DNA from: Pseudoclavibacter terrae | GTDB lineage: Bacteria; Actinomycetota; Actinomycetes; Actinomycetales; Microbacteriaceae | Length of the DNA: 64,000 nucleotides | Assembly: GCF_008831075.1 (NCBI RefSeq) | Contig: NZ_WBJX01000004.1 | Span: 378,918 to 442,917 of the forward strand | Reading direction: 5' to 3' | Shown here: in pieces, positions 8,849 through 17,893 of the stretch | Layout of the letters: each line of letters starts with the position of its first letter | Position numbering within the stretch: the stretch's first letter is position 1 | Position numbers and translations under genes: made by a program | Notes under the pieces: generated by a model | What the model was told of the DNA's origin: nothing | Seen by the model: the letters and a program-made list of their open reading frames with translations, nothing else | The model's database searches: none

Positions 8849-9742
8849 CTACCCCTCCAGCCCGAGCTCGCGCACGCATTCGCGGAGGAACGCGGCGCCG
8901 GCATCGTCGTGGATGAGGTCGCCGAACGTGACGACCTCATAGTCCTTCTCGAGGATCCCGTCGGCGGGGCGAACGTCGACGTGCGCGGCGTCGTACCCGC
9001 TGGCGTGCAGCTCGTCGGCCATCTTGTAGTCGCTGCGCGAGTCGCCGACCGAGCGCCACCGCTTCGGCAGCGGGCCGGCGGCCTTGAACTCGGCGAGGGC
9101 GCGGCGGGCGCCGTGATCCTTGTCGAGCTTCACCGACTCGATGTCGGTCGAGATGATCGTGGGGTCGATGCGGAACGGGACGAGGCCCCGCGCATCCGGA
9201 GCCTCCCGGTCGCCGTGGCGCATGCCGATGCCCTGCTGCGCGGCAAGCTCGAACGCGGCGTCGTCGAAGGCCTTCTGCCGTTCGAGGTAGGCCTCAGAGC
9301 TGACGTCGGTGCGCTGCTCGACCGAGATCATGGCCTTCTTGGTCTCGTCGAAGAAGAGGACGTCGCTGAACTCCCCCTCGCCCAGCTCGCGGATCGCGGC
9401 GACGTAGGCGGCGGGCGGCACGACCGACTCGTCGATGTGGAGCTCGCTCATCCCTTCGGGTGAAATCGCCGACCAGGTTCCACCCTTCTCGTACACGCCG
9501 AACATGCGCGCGCCCGGCTGCTGCAGCGCGTCGGCGAGCCCGTTCTCGAACAGCGGCTCGATGACTCGCTCGCGAATGAACTCCTCGGAGCGGCCCGTGA
9601 TGAACGCGATGGGAACGCCCGCGGCGGCGAGCGTGACGAGGTCATCGAGGATGCTCTGGATCGCGACGGTGCGGGTCACTGGGCTCGCGATGGGGCCGTC
9701 GACGTCGAGGAGGAGGCCGAGGTCAGGCGTTGAAGTGGTCAC
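8849..9742 (-). CDS. HAD-superfamily hydrolase (phosphatase-like)
   Basis: 297 residues. The N-terminal motif LLLDVDGPIASP is the DxD catalytic loop of HAD phosphatases; FITGRSEEF is motif II, and GDSRSDYKMADEL near the C terminus supplies the motif III/IV acidic residues, with a lysine-containing VKLDKDHG before it. The arrangement resembles trehalose- or sucrose-phosphate phosphatase-like HAD proteins, but the substrate cannot be read from the sequence. The start is the GTG at 9742. It faces purT, with a 217-bp gap holding the inverted repeat at 8783-8840. Confidence 0.8.
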   Translation of the reverse strand: MTTSTPDLGLLLDVDGPIASPVTRTVAIQSILDDLVTLAAAGVPIAFITGRSEEFIRERVIEPLFENGLADALQQPGARMFGVYEKGGTWSAISPEGMSELHIDESVVPPAAYVAAIRELGEGEFSDVLFFDETKKAMISVEQRTDVSSEAYLERQKAFDDAAFELAAQQGIGMRHGDREAPDARGLVPFRIDPTIISTDIESVKLDKDHGARRALAEFKAAGPLPKRWRSVGDSRSDYKMADELHASGYDAAHVDVRPADGILEKDYEVVTFGDLIHDDAGAAFLRECVRELGLEG

Positions 9743-9888
9743 GTCTCATTGTGGCAGGGGGCGAGTACCCGGGTCCAGGACGGGCGCGCCCAGTGTCGTC
9801 GGCCCCTGCTACCTTGTGCGCGGGGTCGGCTTCCGCATCAGGCCGGCGTAACCCGCAGATGTCGTCGCGGTCCTACGATGCGGACAGA

Positions 9889-10959
9889 ATGGAGCTCGGC
9901 GTGCGCGTATGGAAGTCCTGGATCTGGCCGGGAATCAAGATCCTCCTGGTGGCCGTGATCGCCGTCGCGCTCGTCAAGATCGCCTTCTTCAGCTCCGCAC
10001 CGGAAGAGTCCGCCGCCGTGCCGACCGGTGAGATCGTCGAGCCCATGATCAGCCCCGTCCTCGGCACCATCACGAACGACGTCACCTTGACCGCGAACGT
10101 GCAGGAGTCACCTGCCGTTGAAGCGAAGGTGCCCATGATGGGCACGGTCGACGCCGTCTACGCGACGCAGGGCGGGCGGGTCGAGGCGGGTGACGTGCTC
10201 GCGTCGATCCGCAACGAGAAGACGCCGCCCGCCGTGGCCCCGACGGCACCGGATGCGAGCGGCGAGGCTCAGCCAGCGCCGGCCGCCGAGCCGGAGTACG
10301 AATGGAACGAGATCGTGGCGCCGACGTCGGGCACGATCACGAAGCTCAACCTCATCGCTGAGCAGCAGGTGTCCGTCGGAGAGGCGCCGGTCGCGATCAC
10401 GCCGGCGAGCTTCGTCGTGAAGGGCACGATCCCACCTGCCCAGCTGTACCGTCTCGCGACGACGCCGACGGATGCGCAGGTCACGATCACGGCCGGCCCT
10501 GCACCGTTCACGTGCACCGAGCTTCGCATCGCGTCTGGTGCCGCGGCGAAGAGCAGCAGCGCCGCGGGGGACCCGACCGGCGCATCCGGTGCGGCCGAGA
10601 CGACGGACACGACGACCGTCACGTGCCGTGTTCCTGCCGAGGTGACCGTCTTCCCCGGCCTCGAGGCGAACGTCGTGCTGCACGGCGGGGTGGCGGAGAA
10701 CGTGCTCACCCTGCCCATCACAGCCGTGAAGGGCCAGGCAGAGACGGGTGTCGTGTTCGTGCAGGGTGCCGACGGCAGCATCGAGGAACGCGAGGTGAAG
10801 CTGGGCCTCACCGACGGGACCCTCGTGCAGATCGCTGAGGGCGTCTCCGAGACCGACATCGTGCTCGAGTTCGTGCCCGGCGCCGACCAGGCGGCACCGG
10901 AGGACTGCTTCATCGACCCGATGAGCGGCACAGAGGTGTGCGGAATGCTGGGCGGCTGA
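9889..10959 (+). CDS. Membrane-fusion (adaptor) protein of a MacB-type exporter
   Basis: About 356 residues: one N-terminal membrane anchor (WPGIKILLVAVIAVALVKIAFF), then a secreted adaptor with a lipoyl-like half motif (VDAVYATQGGRVEAGDVLASI), its second half after an Ala/Pro-rich loop (IVAPTSGTITKLNLIAEQQVSVGE) and beta-barrel segments ending in TLPITAVKGQ and VKLGLTDGTLVQI. This is the HlyD/RND-adaptor layout without a long coiled coil, as in Gram-positive MacA-like partners. The ATG at 9889 lies 9 nt after TACGAT, so the leader would be very short. It is followed after 1 nt by the ATPase gene, and the three genes form one operon. The substrate is unknown. Confidence 0.85.
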   Translation: MELGVRVWKSWIWPGIKILLVAVIAVALVKIAFFSSAPEESAAVPTGEIVEPMISPVLGTITNDVTLTANVQESPAVEAKVPMMGTVDAVYATQGGRVEAGDVLASIRNEKTPPAVAPTAPDASGEAQPAPAAEPEYEWNEIVAPTSGTITKLNLIAEQQVSVGEAPVAITPASFVVKGTIPPAQLYRLATTPTDAQVTITAGPAPFTCTELRIASGAAAKSSSAAGDPTGASGAAETTDTTTVTCRVPAEVTVFPGLEANVVLHGGVAENVLTLPITAVKGQAETGVVFVQGADGSIEEREVKLGLTDGTLVQIAEGVSETDIVLEFVPGADQAAPEDCFIDPMSGTEVCGMLGG

Positions 10960-10960
10960 G

Positions 10961-11881
10961 GTGGCGTTCATCGAGCTCCGCGACATCTCGAAGTCGGTGC
11001 GGGCCGCCGATGACAGCGAGCTGCACATCCTGCGCGGCGTGAACCTGCGGATCGAAGAGGGCGAGCACCTCTCCATCGTGGGCCGTTCGGGGTCGGGCAA
11101 GTCGACGCTGCTGAACATCCTCGGGCTCCTGGACGCGCCGACGAGCGGCGAGCTGCTCTTCGACGGCAAGCCGACCGCCGCGCTGCGGCTGCGGGCGCGT
11201 GACCGGATGCGCGGCGCCCAGATCGGCTTCGTGTTCCAGCAGTTCAATCTGCTCGAGGGGCGCACGGCGACGGAGAACGTCGCCATGCCGCTGCTCTACG
11301 CCCGCGATCGCTCGTTCTGGCGGCGAGACGCGCTCGCCAGGGAGGCGCTCACCGATGTGGGGCTCGATCATCGCCTCGACTCGCTGCCCACGCGCCTCTC
11401 CGGCGGTGAGCAGCAACGCGTCGCGATCGCGCGCGCCATCGTGCGCCGGCCGAGGGTGATCCTCGCCGATGAGCCCACCGGGGCGCTCGACGTCGAGACG
11501 GGCGCGCGCGTCATGACGCTGCTCGCCGACATCTCGAAGGAGACCGGGGCAGCGCTGGTCACCATCACCCACGACGAGAGTGTCGCGGCGAGAGCCGACC
11601 GGATGCTGCGGCTCGACGCGGGCGTGCTGGTCCCGTCGAGCGCTGGCGGGGGTACGGATGCCGTCGCACATCCGGGCACGGGCCTGCATTCGGACAGGCG
11701 CACGACGACAGACCTGGAACTGGACCTAGACCTGGACCTGGAGCTGGAGCTCGACGCGCCCTCGACCGCTCCCTCACTGAGAGCTGAGACCGAGACCGGC
11801 ACTCGGTCCGCGGCCGGGACGACGGCCGGGGCGAGGGCCGGGACGACGGAAGCGACTCCTGCGGAAGGCGCGAGCGCATGA
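10961..11881 (+). CDS. ABC exporter ATPase, MacB/LolD type
   Basis: 306 residues. Walker A GRSGSGKST, signature RLSGGEQQR, Walker B VILADEPTGALD and switch ITHDE are all intact, and FQQFNLLEGRTATENV is typical of the MacB/LolD group. The last 75 residues or so are low-complexity and not part of the family fold: an acidic Leu-Asp/Glu alternation (LELDLDLDLELELD) followed by Ala/Gly/Thr-rich sequence. The GTG at 10961 follows the adaptor stop by 1 nt, and the gene's end overlaps the permease start (ATGA at 11878). Together these genes form a tripartite export or mechanotransmission system. Confidence 0.95.
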   Translation: MAFIELRDISKSVRAADDSELHILRGVNLRIEEGEHLSIVGRSGSGKSTLLNILGLLDAPTSGELLFDGKPTAALRLRARDRMRGAQIGFVFQQFNLLEGRTATENVAMPLLYARDRSFWRRDALAREALTDVGLDHRLDSLPTRLSGGEQQRVAIARAIVRRPRVILADEPTGALDVETGARVMTLLADISKETGAALVTITHDESVAARADRMLRLDAGVLVPSSAGGGTDAVAHPGTGLHSDRRTTTDLELDLDLDLELELDAPSTAPSLRAETETGTRSAAGTTAGARAGTTEATPAEGASA

Positions 11882-13167
11882 GCTGGTTGACGCAGGTTGC
11901 CGGCGCGTTCATCGAGGCCTGGGATGAGCTGCGGGTGCACCGGGTGCGCGTGACGCTGGCACTCGTCGGCATCGGGATCGCCGTGTTCGCGATCGTCGCC
12001 GTCACGGGGCTCGGGTCGATCACGCGGCAGTCGTCAATCGAGATATCCGAGCGCTCGAGCGGCCGACCCGCGAGCTACCAGCTGATGGTGTCGAGCGAGG
12101 CCACCGACGACAAGGTGGAGGCCTACGAGGCGGCGTATGCCGCCGCCATCGAACGGTATGGGATCACCTACCAGTCGACGTCCGGGTACGGGGCGACGCG
12201 CATCCAGTTCCTTGACGGCGTCGCCGAGGTCGAGTCGATGATCGTCGATCCGGCGTACGGCGAGATGCACCGGGTGAAGCTGCTCGACGGGTCCTGGCTC
12301 ACGGCCAGCGACGCCGACCGTCTCGCGCCAGCGGTCGTCATCAACGAGACCATGTGGAACCGGCTCGGCAACCCCTCGATGGCTGAGCATCCGACGCTCA
12401 AGGTCGCAGGGTCGGCGCCGACCACGGCCGTCGTGGTCGGTGTCTCCGCGAACATCTACCCGGACTACCCGGAGCAGCTCTACGTTCTGAGTGACGCGCA
12501 GCACCTGCTCGGCGCCAGCTCGGGCGGCGGGATGATGGGCGGTGGCGGCATGATGAGTGGAGTCTTCACCGACCCGTTGGCTGCTGGCTCGGAGGGCGAC
12601 TCCGCGACGTTCCCCACGTACGAGCTGTGGCTGCCCCTTGAGAACCACGAGCAGCTGTCGAGCCAGATCGTTCGGGACCTGAAGGCGGCGCTCGGTGACG
12701 GCGGGGCGGTCGAAGCGCAGCGCATGGACTACCTGGCGTGGGGCGACGATCCGTTCCTGGCGGTGCAGATCCTGGTGACGGCCGTCGGCGGCATCGTGCT
12801 GCTGGTCGGCACGATCGGGTTCGTGAACCTGTCCATCGTGACGGTCAAGCAGCGGGTGCGGGAGATCGGCATCCGTCGCTCGTTCGGAGCAACCGGGGGG
12901 CGCGTGTTCTTCTCGATCCTGCTGGAGAGTGTCGTGGGGACGCTGCTCGCTGGCGTCGTGGGGATCGGATGCGCGATCGTGCTGCTGCAGAATCCGCTTG
13001 TCCAGGAGGCGATCACGGGTGGGCTCGGACTCACCGATTCGGTGCCGTTCCCAGTGGATGCTGCGGTGCTCGGCATCGTCGTCAGTGTCGGCGTCGGCCT
13101 TCTCGCGGGGTTCATCCCCGCCGTCATCGCGACCCGCAGCAACGTGATCGACGCGATCAGGTCGTAG
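11878..13167 (+). CDS. ABC exporter permease, MacB/FtsX type
   Basis: 429 residues: the first membrane helix (VTLALVGIGIAVFAIVAVTG, about 23-42), a large extracellular MacB_PCD-like domain with a Gly/Met-rich stretch (SGGGMMGGGGMMSG, around residue 215), then three helices of the FtsX domain near the C terminus (from LVTAVGGIVLLVGTIGFVNL) with the conserved VREIGIRRSFGA loop. Topology and length fit a MacB permease lacking a fused ATPase, which is the preceding gene. The start overlaps the ATPase stop, so the subunits are translationally coupled. The Met/Gly stretch could bind metal, but that is only a suggestion. Confidence 0.92.
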   Translation: MSWLTQVAGAFIEAWDELRVHRVRVTLALVGIGIAVFAIVAVTGLGSITRQSSIEISERSSGRPASYQLMVSSEATDDKVEAYEAAYAAAIERYGITYQSTSGYGATRIQFLDGVAEVESMIVDPAYGEMHRVKLLDGSWLTASDADRLAPAVVINETMWNRLGNPSMAEHPTLKVAGSAPTTAVVVGVSANIYPDYPEQLYVLSDAQHLLGASSGGGMMGGGGMMSGVFTDPLAAGSEGDSATFPTYELWLPLENHEQLSSQIVRDLKAALGDGGAVEAQRMDYLAWGDDPFLAVQILVTAVGGIVLLVGTIGFVNLSIVTVKQRVREIGIRRSFGATGGRVFFSILLESVVGTLLAGVVGIGCAIVLLQNPLVQEAITGGLGLTDSVPFPVDAAVLGIVVSVGVGLLAGFIPAVIATRSNVIDAIRS

Positions 13168-13255
13168 GGGCGTCGCGCGGGGTCCGGCGGGGTCCGGGGG
13201 GGCCGGGGTCGCGGCGGCTCGCTGGGCTGCACGGCGACCGGCGGGTCGGTTGATC

Positions 13256-13312
13256 GGCTGGCGCGGCCTCGGGCGCGGCGGTTAGCTGGCTGGCGCGGCC
13301 TCGGGCGCGGCG
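13256..13312. repeat. 25-bp direct repeat flanking a stop codon
   Basis: Two identical 25-bp copies (13256-13280 and 13288-13312) are separated by 7 bp that contain the TAA stop (13282-13284) of the minus-strand membrane protein. The upstream copy encodes its Ala/Pro-rich C terminus and the other lies in the untranslated 3' region. Confidence 0.8.
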
Positions 13313-13950
13313 ATCGGCGTGCCGAAGCGAAGGGCGGCGACGACGGCCCAGATCAGGAGCAGCGGCAGCGCGACGTAGGCGGCGGCCATGAGGGGTGCGC
13401 TCAGCGTCAGGTAGCCGGCGGCGGATGCGAGCAGGGCGAGGACGGTCGCACCGCTGACAAGCGTCGCCCAGAGCACGCGCCGACTCTGGCCCATCAGCAC
13501 GATCAGTACGAGGGCTGCGAGCGCCAGCATCTTCACGCCATCGACGACCTGGATGGCCGCCCAGATCTGGCCGGAGTCGAGCCCGATCACGCCTGCTGCG
13601 CCGTCGGATGCGAGCCCGAACGTGAGGAGCGCTTCGCCGGCCAGCTGGATGAGCGAGAGCACAAGCGTTGCCAGGCCCGCGCCGCGGGTGGCGCTGCGCA
13701 TCCGCTCGCTGCCGAGCAGGGTCGACATCCCGTAGAGGGCGACGGCGGCGAGTCCGTGCACGAGTGCCGCGTTGACGAGCACGCTCGGCGAGGTGGCGTA
13801 GGCCGCGGCGATGGTGGCGGAGCTGTCGCTGGGGGCGACGTCGGGGGCACCGACCAGCAGGCCGCTGACCCAGGCCGACACGTAGACGCCGCACCACACC
13901 CACAGCGTGCGCTGGATCTCGAGCGTCGGGGCTGCGAGTGGTGAAGTCAT
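13282..13950 (-). CDS. Polytopic membrane protein of unknown function
   Basis: 222 residues with about six hydrophobic segments (for example VWCGVYVSAWVSGLLVG, LVNAALVHGLAAVALYGM, GAGLATLVLSLIQLAGEALL, MLALAALVLIVLMG, VLALLASAAGYLTL, YVALPLLLIWAVVAALRFG) and no catalytic motif that I recognise. DUF4386-like proteins are a possible comparison. The ATG at 13950 is supported by TAGCGT 6 nt upstream (leaderless). The gene stands alone between the MacB operon and the HNH gene. The C-terminal codons are duplicated after the stop. Confidence 0.75.
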   Translation of the reverse strand: MTSPLAAPTLEIQRTLWVWCGVYVSAWVSGLLVGAPDVAPSDSSATIAAAYATSPSVLVNAALVHGLAAVALYGMSTLLGSERMRSATRGAGLATLVLSLIQLAGEALLTFGLASDGAAGVIGLDSGQIWAAIQVVDGVKMLALAALVLIVLMGQSRRVLWATLVSGATVLALLASAAGYLTLSAPLMAAAYVALPLLLIWAVVAALRFGTPIAAPEAAPAS

Positions 13951-13956
13951 GCGGCC

Positions 13957-13962
13957 ACGCTA
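13957..13962 (-). promoter_or_regulatory. -10 element TAGCGT of a probable leaderless transcript
   Basis: On the minus strand TAGCGT ends 6 nt before the ATG at 13950, with no Shine-Dalgarno sequence. Confidence 0.45.
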
Positions 13963-14172
13963 GCCGGGGCGCGGGAATGGATGCTGTGTTCAGGCGGGTG
14001 GGTGCTGGGCTCTCGCGGATGGATGCTCAGCTCACGCGGGTGCGGTGCGCTCGCGGCGGTCCACTGTCTGCCCCTTCCGAGCGATACCCCCGTGAATGGG
14101 GTTCGTCGGGTGATGGGGGGACCCGCCTGTCACCGTTTCCCTCAGAAAAGTGGCGCCCATGGTCAAGAAGTG

Positions 14173-16800
14173 ATGCCCGAAACACAGAATGTCGGTGGTC
14201 CGGGAGACGATGGAGGCATGCAGAACGAACCGGTCGACAACACGGCGCCGCAGGCAGCGGTGCTCGGTCGTTCCGCGACGGCGGGCGAGGTGCGCGACCA
14301 CCTGGCGGCTCGCCTCGGCGTCGACCTCACCATCGTCGGCGAGGCCTGCGATGAGGCTCCGCAGGAGGCGGTGCCCGCTCGTTCCGTCAGGATCCGGGAG
14401 GTGCGCGACCGCCTCGCGGCGCGTCTTGGTGTCGAACCCGCCGTGGTCGACGGGGCTTGCCAAGACGCCGAAGACCGCTCGTCCGGCCCACGCCGCGCCC
14501 TGCTGATCTCCGCGCTCGCCGACAACCAGCGGCAGCTCAACAGGCTGCACGGCGAGCAGGCCGAGCTGCACACTCAGGCGCTCGAGATGGGCCTCCGTGG
14601 CGATGAGCTCGCTGGCACGTCGAGCCCGGCGCTCGAGGTTCGGTCGCTTGCGGGCGAGATCGGGGCCGCGTCCGGCAGGTCGCAGCGGTCGGTGCAGATC
14701 GAGTTCGGTCGGGCGTATGCGATCGCCAAGGTCTTCGAGCCCGTTCAGGGTGCGTTGGAGGCCGGAGCGATCAGCCGGGCGCACGCGCTCGTGATCGTCG
14801 ACGCCGGCCTGCGCATCGCGCATCCCGATCCGGTTGAACTCGAGCGCCGCAGGGAGGAGTTCTGCAGAGTGGTGCTCGAGAAGGCAGGGTCGACGACTCC
14901 TGGCCGCATCAGGGCGCTTGCGGAGCGCGCTGCCGAGGAGCTGACGGAGGAGTCGCTGGATGAGCGCTTCGAGCGGGCCAGCCGCACACGGAGGGTCACG
15001 CTTGCGCAGCTCGAAGACGGGCTCGGCGAGCTCTCGATCGTCGACTCCTACGCGAAGCTCAGGCTTGTGTTCGACCGCGCGACGAGGCAGGCGCGGGTCA
15101 TCAGCGACGCCGAGCGACGGGCAGCCAAGGAGCGTGCCGACTCTGATCGCGCTGCGGTCTCTGGTCACGCGGCGAACACTGGGCTCGCTGCCGACTCCGG
15201 TCACGGTGCCGACTCCGGTCACGGTGCGAACACTGGGCTCGCTGCCGACTCCGGTCACGGTGCGGGCTCCGGTCACGCGGCGGGCTCCGGTCACGCGGCG
15301 GGCAATCTCGAGTCCAACGCCGGTGATCCTGCTGGGCGGCTGGGCGGTTCCGGTCTTCCTGCGGACGACCTCGAGAGCCAGACCGGGGGCGCGGAGACGG
15401 GTGCGGAGGCGTCCGCCGTCGCGGGCGCGACTGCGGGCGCGGGCGCGGGCGCGGATGAGACTGCGGACGCGGACGCGGATGAGACTGCGGACGCGACCGG
15501 GACTGCGAGTGCGAGTCCGGAGTCGGCTGACCCGAACGAGGGCCGTCTGCCCGAACCGCGTTCGCTGGATGAGGTGCGGGCCGATGTATTGAGCGACAGC
15601 TTCCTCCGGGCGACGCCGGAGGAGATGAAGGGCCGAGACCCCATCGAGGCAAAGATCGCCTTCGTGGTCCCCGTCGAGACGTACCTTGCTCCGGCGGCGC
15701 CTCCGCACCGCGAAGGCCCGCTGGGCACACCGCCAGAATTGCCCGGCGTTGCCGACCCTCCGCCACCGCGCGGGGCCTCAGCTCCGGCCCTTCTTGACGG
15801 CTACATCCCCGTTCCGACTGCGGAGGTTCGCCGTCTCATCAACGCGGCTCCCGAGTTCGAGCGCATCTTCACCGACCCAATCAAGGGGACGCTTGTCGAG
15901 GTCGACAGCTACCGACCGACGAGTGCGATGCGACGTCGGCTCGCCGTTCGCGACGGTCGGTGCCGCTTCGTGGGTTGCATGATGCCGACGAACCGCTGCG
16001 AGATCGACCACACGAAGGCCTGGGAAGAAGGCGGGCCCACGAGCCTCCCCAACCTCGGCCACCTCTGCAAGGGCGACCACACGGGCAAGCACCACGGTGA
16101 CTGGGCCCTGCAGCAGCTGCCGGATGGGATCTACGAATGGAGCTCACCCACCGGACTCCTCTTCCGGGACGAGCCAGTGCAGTTAGGGAGGCTCACCACC
16201 TTGCCACCGCCACTTCCCGCCGCGAATGCGCATGCCGTCAACCCGCCAGATGCGAGAACCCCGCGAGAGCCAGACGTCCCTGCAGGCCCCGAACTCCCCG
16301 CAAACCCTGGCGACCCTCCGCGCCCTGCGCGCCCTCCGCGCACGGGCGAGCCTGGCGATACTGGCGATACTGCAAGCACCGCAAACCCTGGCGACCCTCC
16401 TCGCCCTGGCGAGCCTGGCGCCCCTCACGACCCTCACGACCCTCACGGCACTGGCGACACTGATGCCTCCCGCGACACTGGCACCTCCCGCGACACTGGC
16501 GACGCTGGCGCCCCTAGCGACGCTGGCGACGCTGGCGACGCTGGCGACGCTGGCGACGAGGATCGTCGTCAGCGCTTCCCGAAGATCGGTTTCCTGGAGG
16601 AGTTCCGGCGCGAGCGCGCGGCGAAGAAGGCGGCCGTCGACGCGGCGGACTCTCGGTCACGGCAGCCAGAGTTCCGTCCAACGGCGCAACACGGCGAACC
16701 TGAAGGCCTGGCGCGAAACACGCCAGAGGGCGGGCTGGGAACCGGAGATCGCGTGGGCCGGGAGGGCCCGGCATCCTCGCCCGATCCACCACCCTTCTAG
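14173..16800 (+). CDS. DUF222 / HNH endonuclease-domain protein with repetitive segments
   Basis: About 875 residues. Layout: a duplicated N-terminal unit (EVRDHLAARLGVDLTIV and EVRDRLAARLGVEPAVV, about 36 residues apart), the helical DUF222 domain, a Gly/His/Ala/Asp repeat region around residues 330-470, the HNH nuclease domain (CRFVGC, CEIDHTKAWEEGG, LCKGDHTGKHH) about 590-640, and a tail of Pro/Gly/Asp/Ala repeats (DAGDAGDAGDAGDE). The two CxxxC-type pairs and the H-N-H residues suggest an intact metal site. Such proteins are abundant and often multicopy in actinomycetes; their role is unsettled (DNA repair or mobile DNA). An alternative start is the ATG at 14218. No mobile-element ends are visible around it. 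Confidence 0.88.
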   Translation: MPETQNVGGPGDDGGMQNEPVDNTAPQAAVLGRSATAGEVRDHLAARLGVDLTIVGEACDEAPQEAVPARSVRIREVRDRLAARLGVEPAVVDGACQDAEDRSSGPRRALLISALADNQRQLNRLHGEQAELHTQALEMGLRGDELAGTSSPALEVRSLAGEIGAASGRSQRSVQIEFGRAYAIAKVFEPVQGALEAGAISRAHALVIVDAGLRIAHPDPVELERRREEFCRVVLEKAGSTTPGRIRALAERAAEELTEESLDERFERASRTRRVTLAQLEDGLGELSIVDSYAKLRLVFDRATRQARVISDAERRAAKERADSDRAAVSGHAANTGLAADSGHGADSGHGANTGLAADSGHGAGSGHAAGSGHAAGNLESNAGDPAGRLGGSGLPADDLESQTGGAETGAEASAVAGATAGAGAGADETADADADETADATGTASASPESADPNEGRLPEPRSLDEVRADVLSDSFLRATPEEMKGRDPIEAKIAFVVPVETYLAPAAPPHREGPLGTPPELPGVADPPPPRGASAPALLDGYIPVPTAEVRRLINAAPEFERIFTDPIKGTLVEVDSYRPTSAMRRRLAVRDGRCRFVGCMMPTNRCEIDHTKAWEEGGPTSLPNLGHLCKGDHTGKHHGDWALQQLPDGIYEWSSPTGLLFRDEPVQLGRLTTLPPPLPAANAHAVNPPDARTPREPDVPAGPELPANPGDPPRPARPPRTGEPGDTGDTASTANPGDPPRPGEPGAPHDPHDPHGTGDTDASRDTGTSRDTGDAGAPSDAGDAGDAGDAGDEDRRQRFPKIGFLEEFRRERAAKKAAVDAADSRSRQPEFRPTAQHGEPEGLARNTPEGGLGTGDRVGREGPASSPDPPPF

Positions 16801-17074
16801 GCTCTCGGATTCCCACCGCGTTCACCGTTGGCGGGGCGTCTCGCGGTCGTACATTGAGACGCAAGGTGGCGGCAGTCAGCGCCCGGGAAACACCTCGACG
16901 CGGACAACCGCGGAGCGTCAGGAGGAGTGACAGCCGGAGCAGCAGCAGTGGAGCAGCAGCGGTCGTGGAAGCGACTCCGGCTCCGAGAGCAGCCGCCCGC
17001 GACGGGCTCCGAGAACAGCCGCTCGAGATAGAACAACAAGCAACAAGCTCATGAGTGCGATCAAGGGAGACGCC

Positions 17075-17710
17075 ATGACCGGTCAGATCATCATCGATCT
17101 CTTCACGACGCTGGACGGGGTGCAGCAGGCTCCGGGCGGCCCGGAGGAGGACCCGGAGGGTGGGTTCAGGTTCGGCGGTTGGCAGGCGCCGCTCATCGAT
17201 GAGGTGGACGGCGACCAGGTGAACGCGGGCATCCAGAGCATGGATGCTCTGCTGCTGGGCCGGAAGACGTACGACATCTTCGCCGCATACTGGCCCCGAT
17301 ACGCGGACGGTCCGTCCGACAGCATCGCGTCGGTCTTCAACAGCATCCCGAAGTATGTGGCGTCGCGCGGCAACCCAGAACTTCCCTGGGCGACGTCACA
17401 CCTTGTGGGGCCGGACTTGGCGACCCAGGTTGCGGCGCTCCGAGAGCGGCACTCCAGCATCCACGTGGTCGGGAGCGTCGACTTCGCACGGACGCTCGTG
17501 CGGGAGGGCCTCTTCGACGTGCTGAATCTGTGGGTCTATCCGGTGGTGCTGGGCGCCGGGAAGCGCCTCTTCCCCCACGACGGACCGCCCCTCGGGCTGA
17601 CCCTGCTCGAGCCGCCCGTCGCGTCCCCGAAGGGCACCGTCCTCCTCAAATACGGCCCAGGCGGCCCCGTGGAGACGGCCGACATGGACGAGGCCCTCCG
17701 CGAGCGCTGA
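17075..17710 (+). CDS. RibD/dihydrofolate-reductase-fold reductase
   Basis: 211 residues of the RibD C-terminal-domain family, NADPH-dependent reductases with a DHFR fold. Visible: IIIDLFTTLDGVQQAPGG at the N terminus, MDALLLGRKTYDIFAAYWP (cofactor-binding helix), HVVGSVDFARTLVREGLFD and the C-terminal VYPVVLGAGKRLFPHDG. The ATG at 17075 is chosen because AGGGAG lies 5 nt before it. The gene is alone, so it is more likely a general or stress-related reductase than a riboflavin enzyme; no rib gene is nearby. The 274 bp upstream hold no gene; a weak TTGGCG/TACATT pair at 16828-16855 could be its promoter. Confidence 0.85.
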   Translation: MTGQIIIDLFTTLDGVQQAPGGPEEDPEGGFRFGGWQAPLIDEVDGDQVNAGIQSMDALLLGRKTYDIFAAYWPRYADGPSDSIASVFNSIPKYVASRGNPELPWATSHLVGPDLATQVAALRERHSSIHVVGSVDFARTLVREGLFDVLNLWVYPVVLGAGKRLFPHDGPPLGLTLLEPPVASPKGTVLLKYGPGGPVETADMDEALRER

Positions 17711-17755
17711 CCGGCCCCGACCGCCGTATCGGGGAACGGGAACACAGCCGTCCCC

Positions 17756-17817
17756 GCCACGACCACGACCACGACCACGGTTACAACCACAACCACAACG
17801 ACAACGACAACGACAAC
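17756..17817. repeat. Compound trinucleotide-pair microsatellite
   Basis: Runs of CACGAC, then AACCAC, then AACGAC, spanning about 60 bp between the convergent reductase and MMPL genes. All units are built on (N)AC trinucleotides. It abuts the perfect hairpin at 17818-17863. Confidence 0.8.
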
Positions 17818-17863
17818 TGCGGCGAACCGCTGCCCCGGACTGTCGGGGCAGCGGTTCGCCGCA
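17818..17863. terminator. Perfect 20-bp hairpin between convergent genes, bidirectional terminator candidate
   Basis: The arms 17818-17837 and 17844-17863 are perfectly complementary around a 6-nt loop. The position between two convergent stops (17710 and 17894) fits a shared terminator. There is no long U-tract on either side, only mixed T-rich sequence. Confidence 0.55.
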
Positions 17864-17893
17864 GACGTACTTCTTTCGTGCTTCGTCCGCGCC

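Noticed and set aside
8686..8940. An 84-residue minus-strand gene in front of the phosphatase 3' end
   Set aside because: Its N-terminal half overlaps the phosphatase coding sequence and the inverted repeat; only the last part looks protein-like, so it is listed only as a possible remnant.
14173..16800. HNH gene as part of a homing or mobile element
   Set aside because: No inverted ends, target duplication or partner transposase is visible; DUF222-HNH genes are ordinary chromosomal genes in this group.
17756..17817. Repeats read as a His/Asp/Asn-rich metal-binding peptide
   Set aside because: The only frame containing it has no supported start and is antisense or out of frame to the neighbouring genes.
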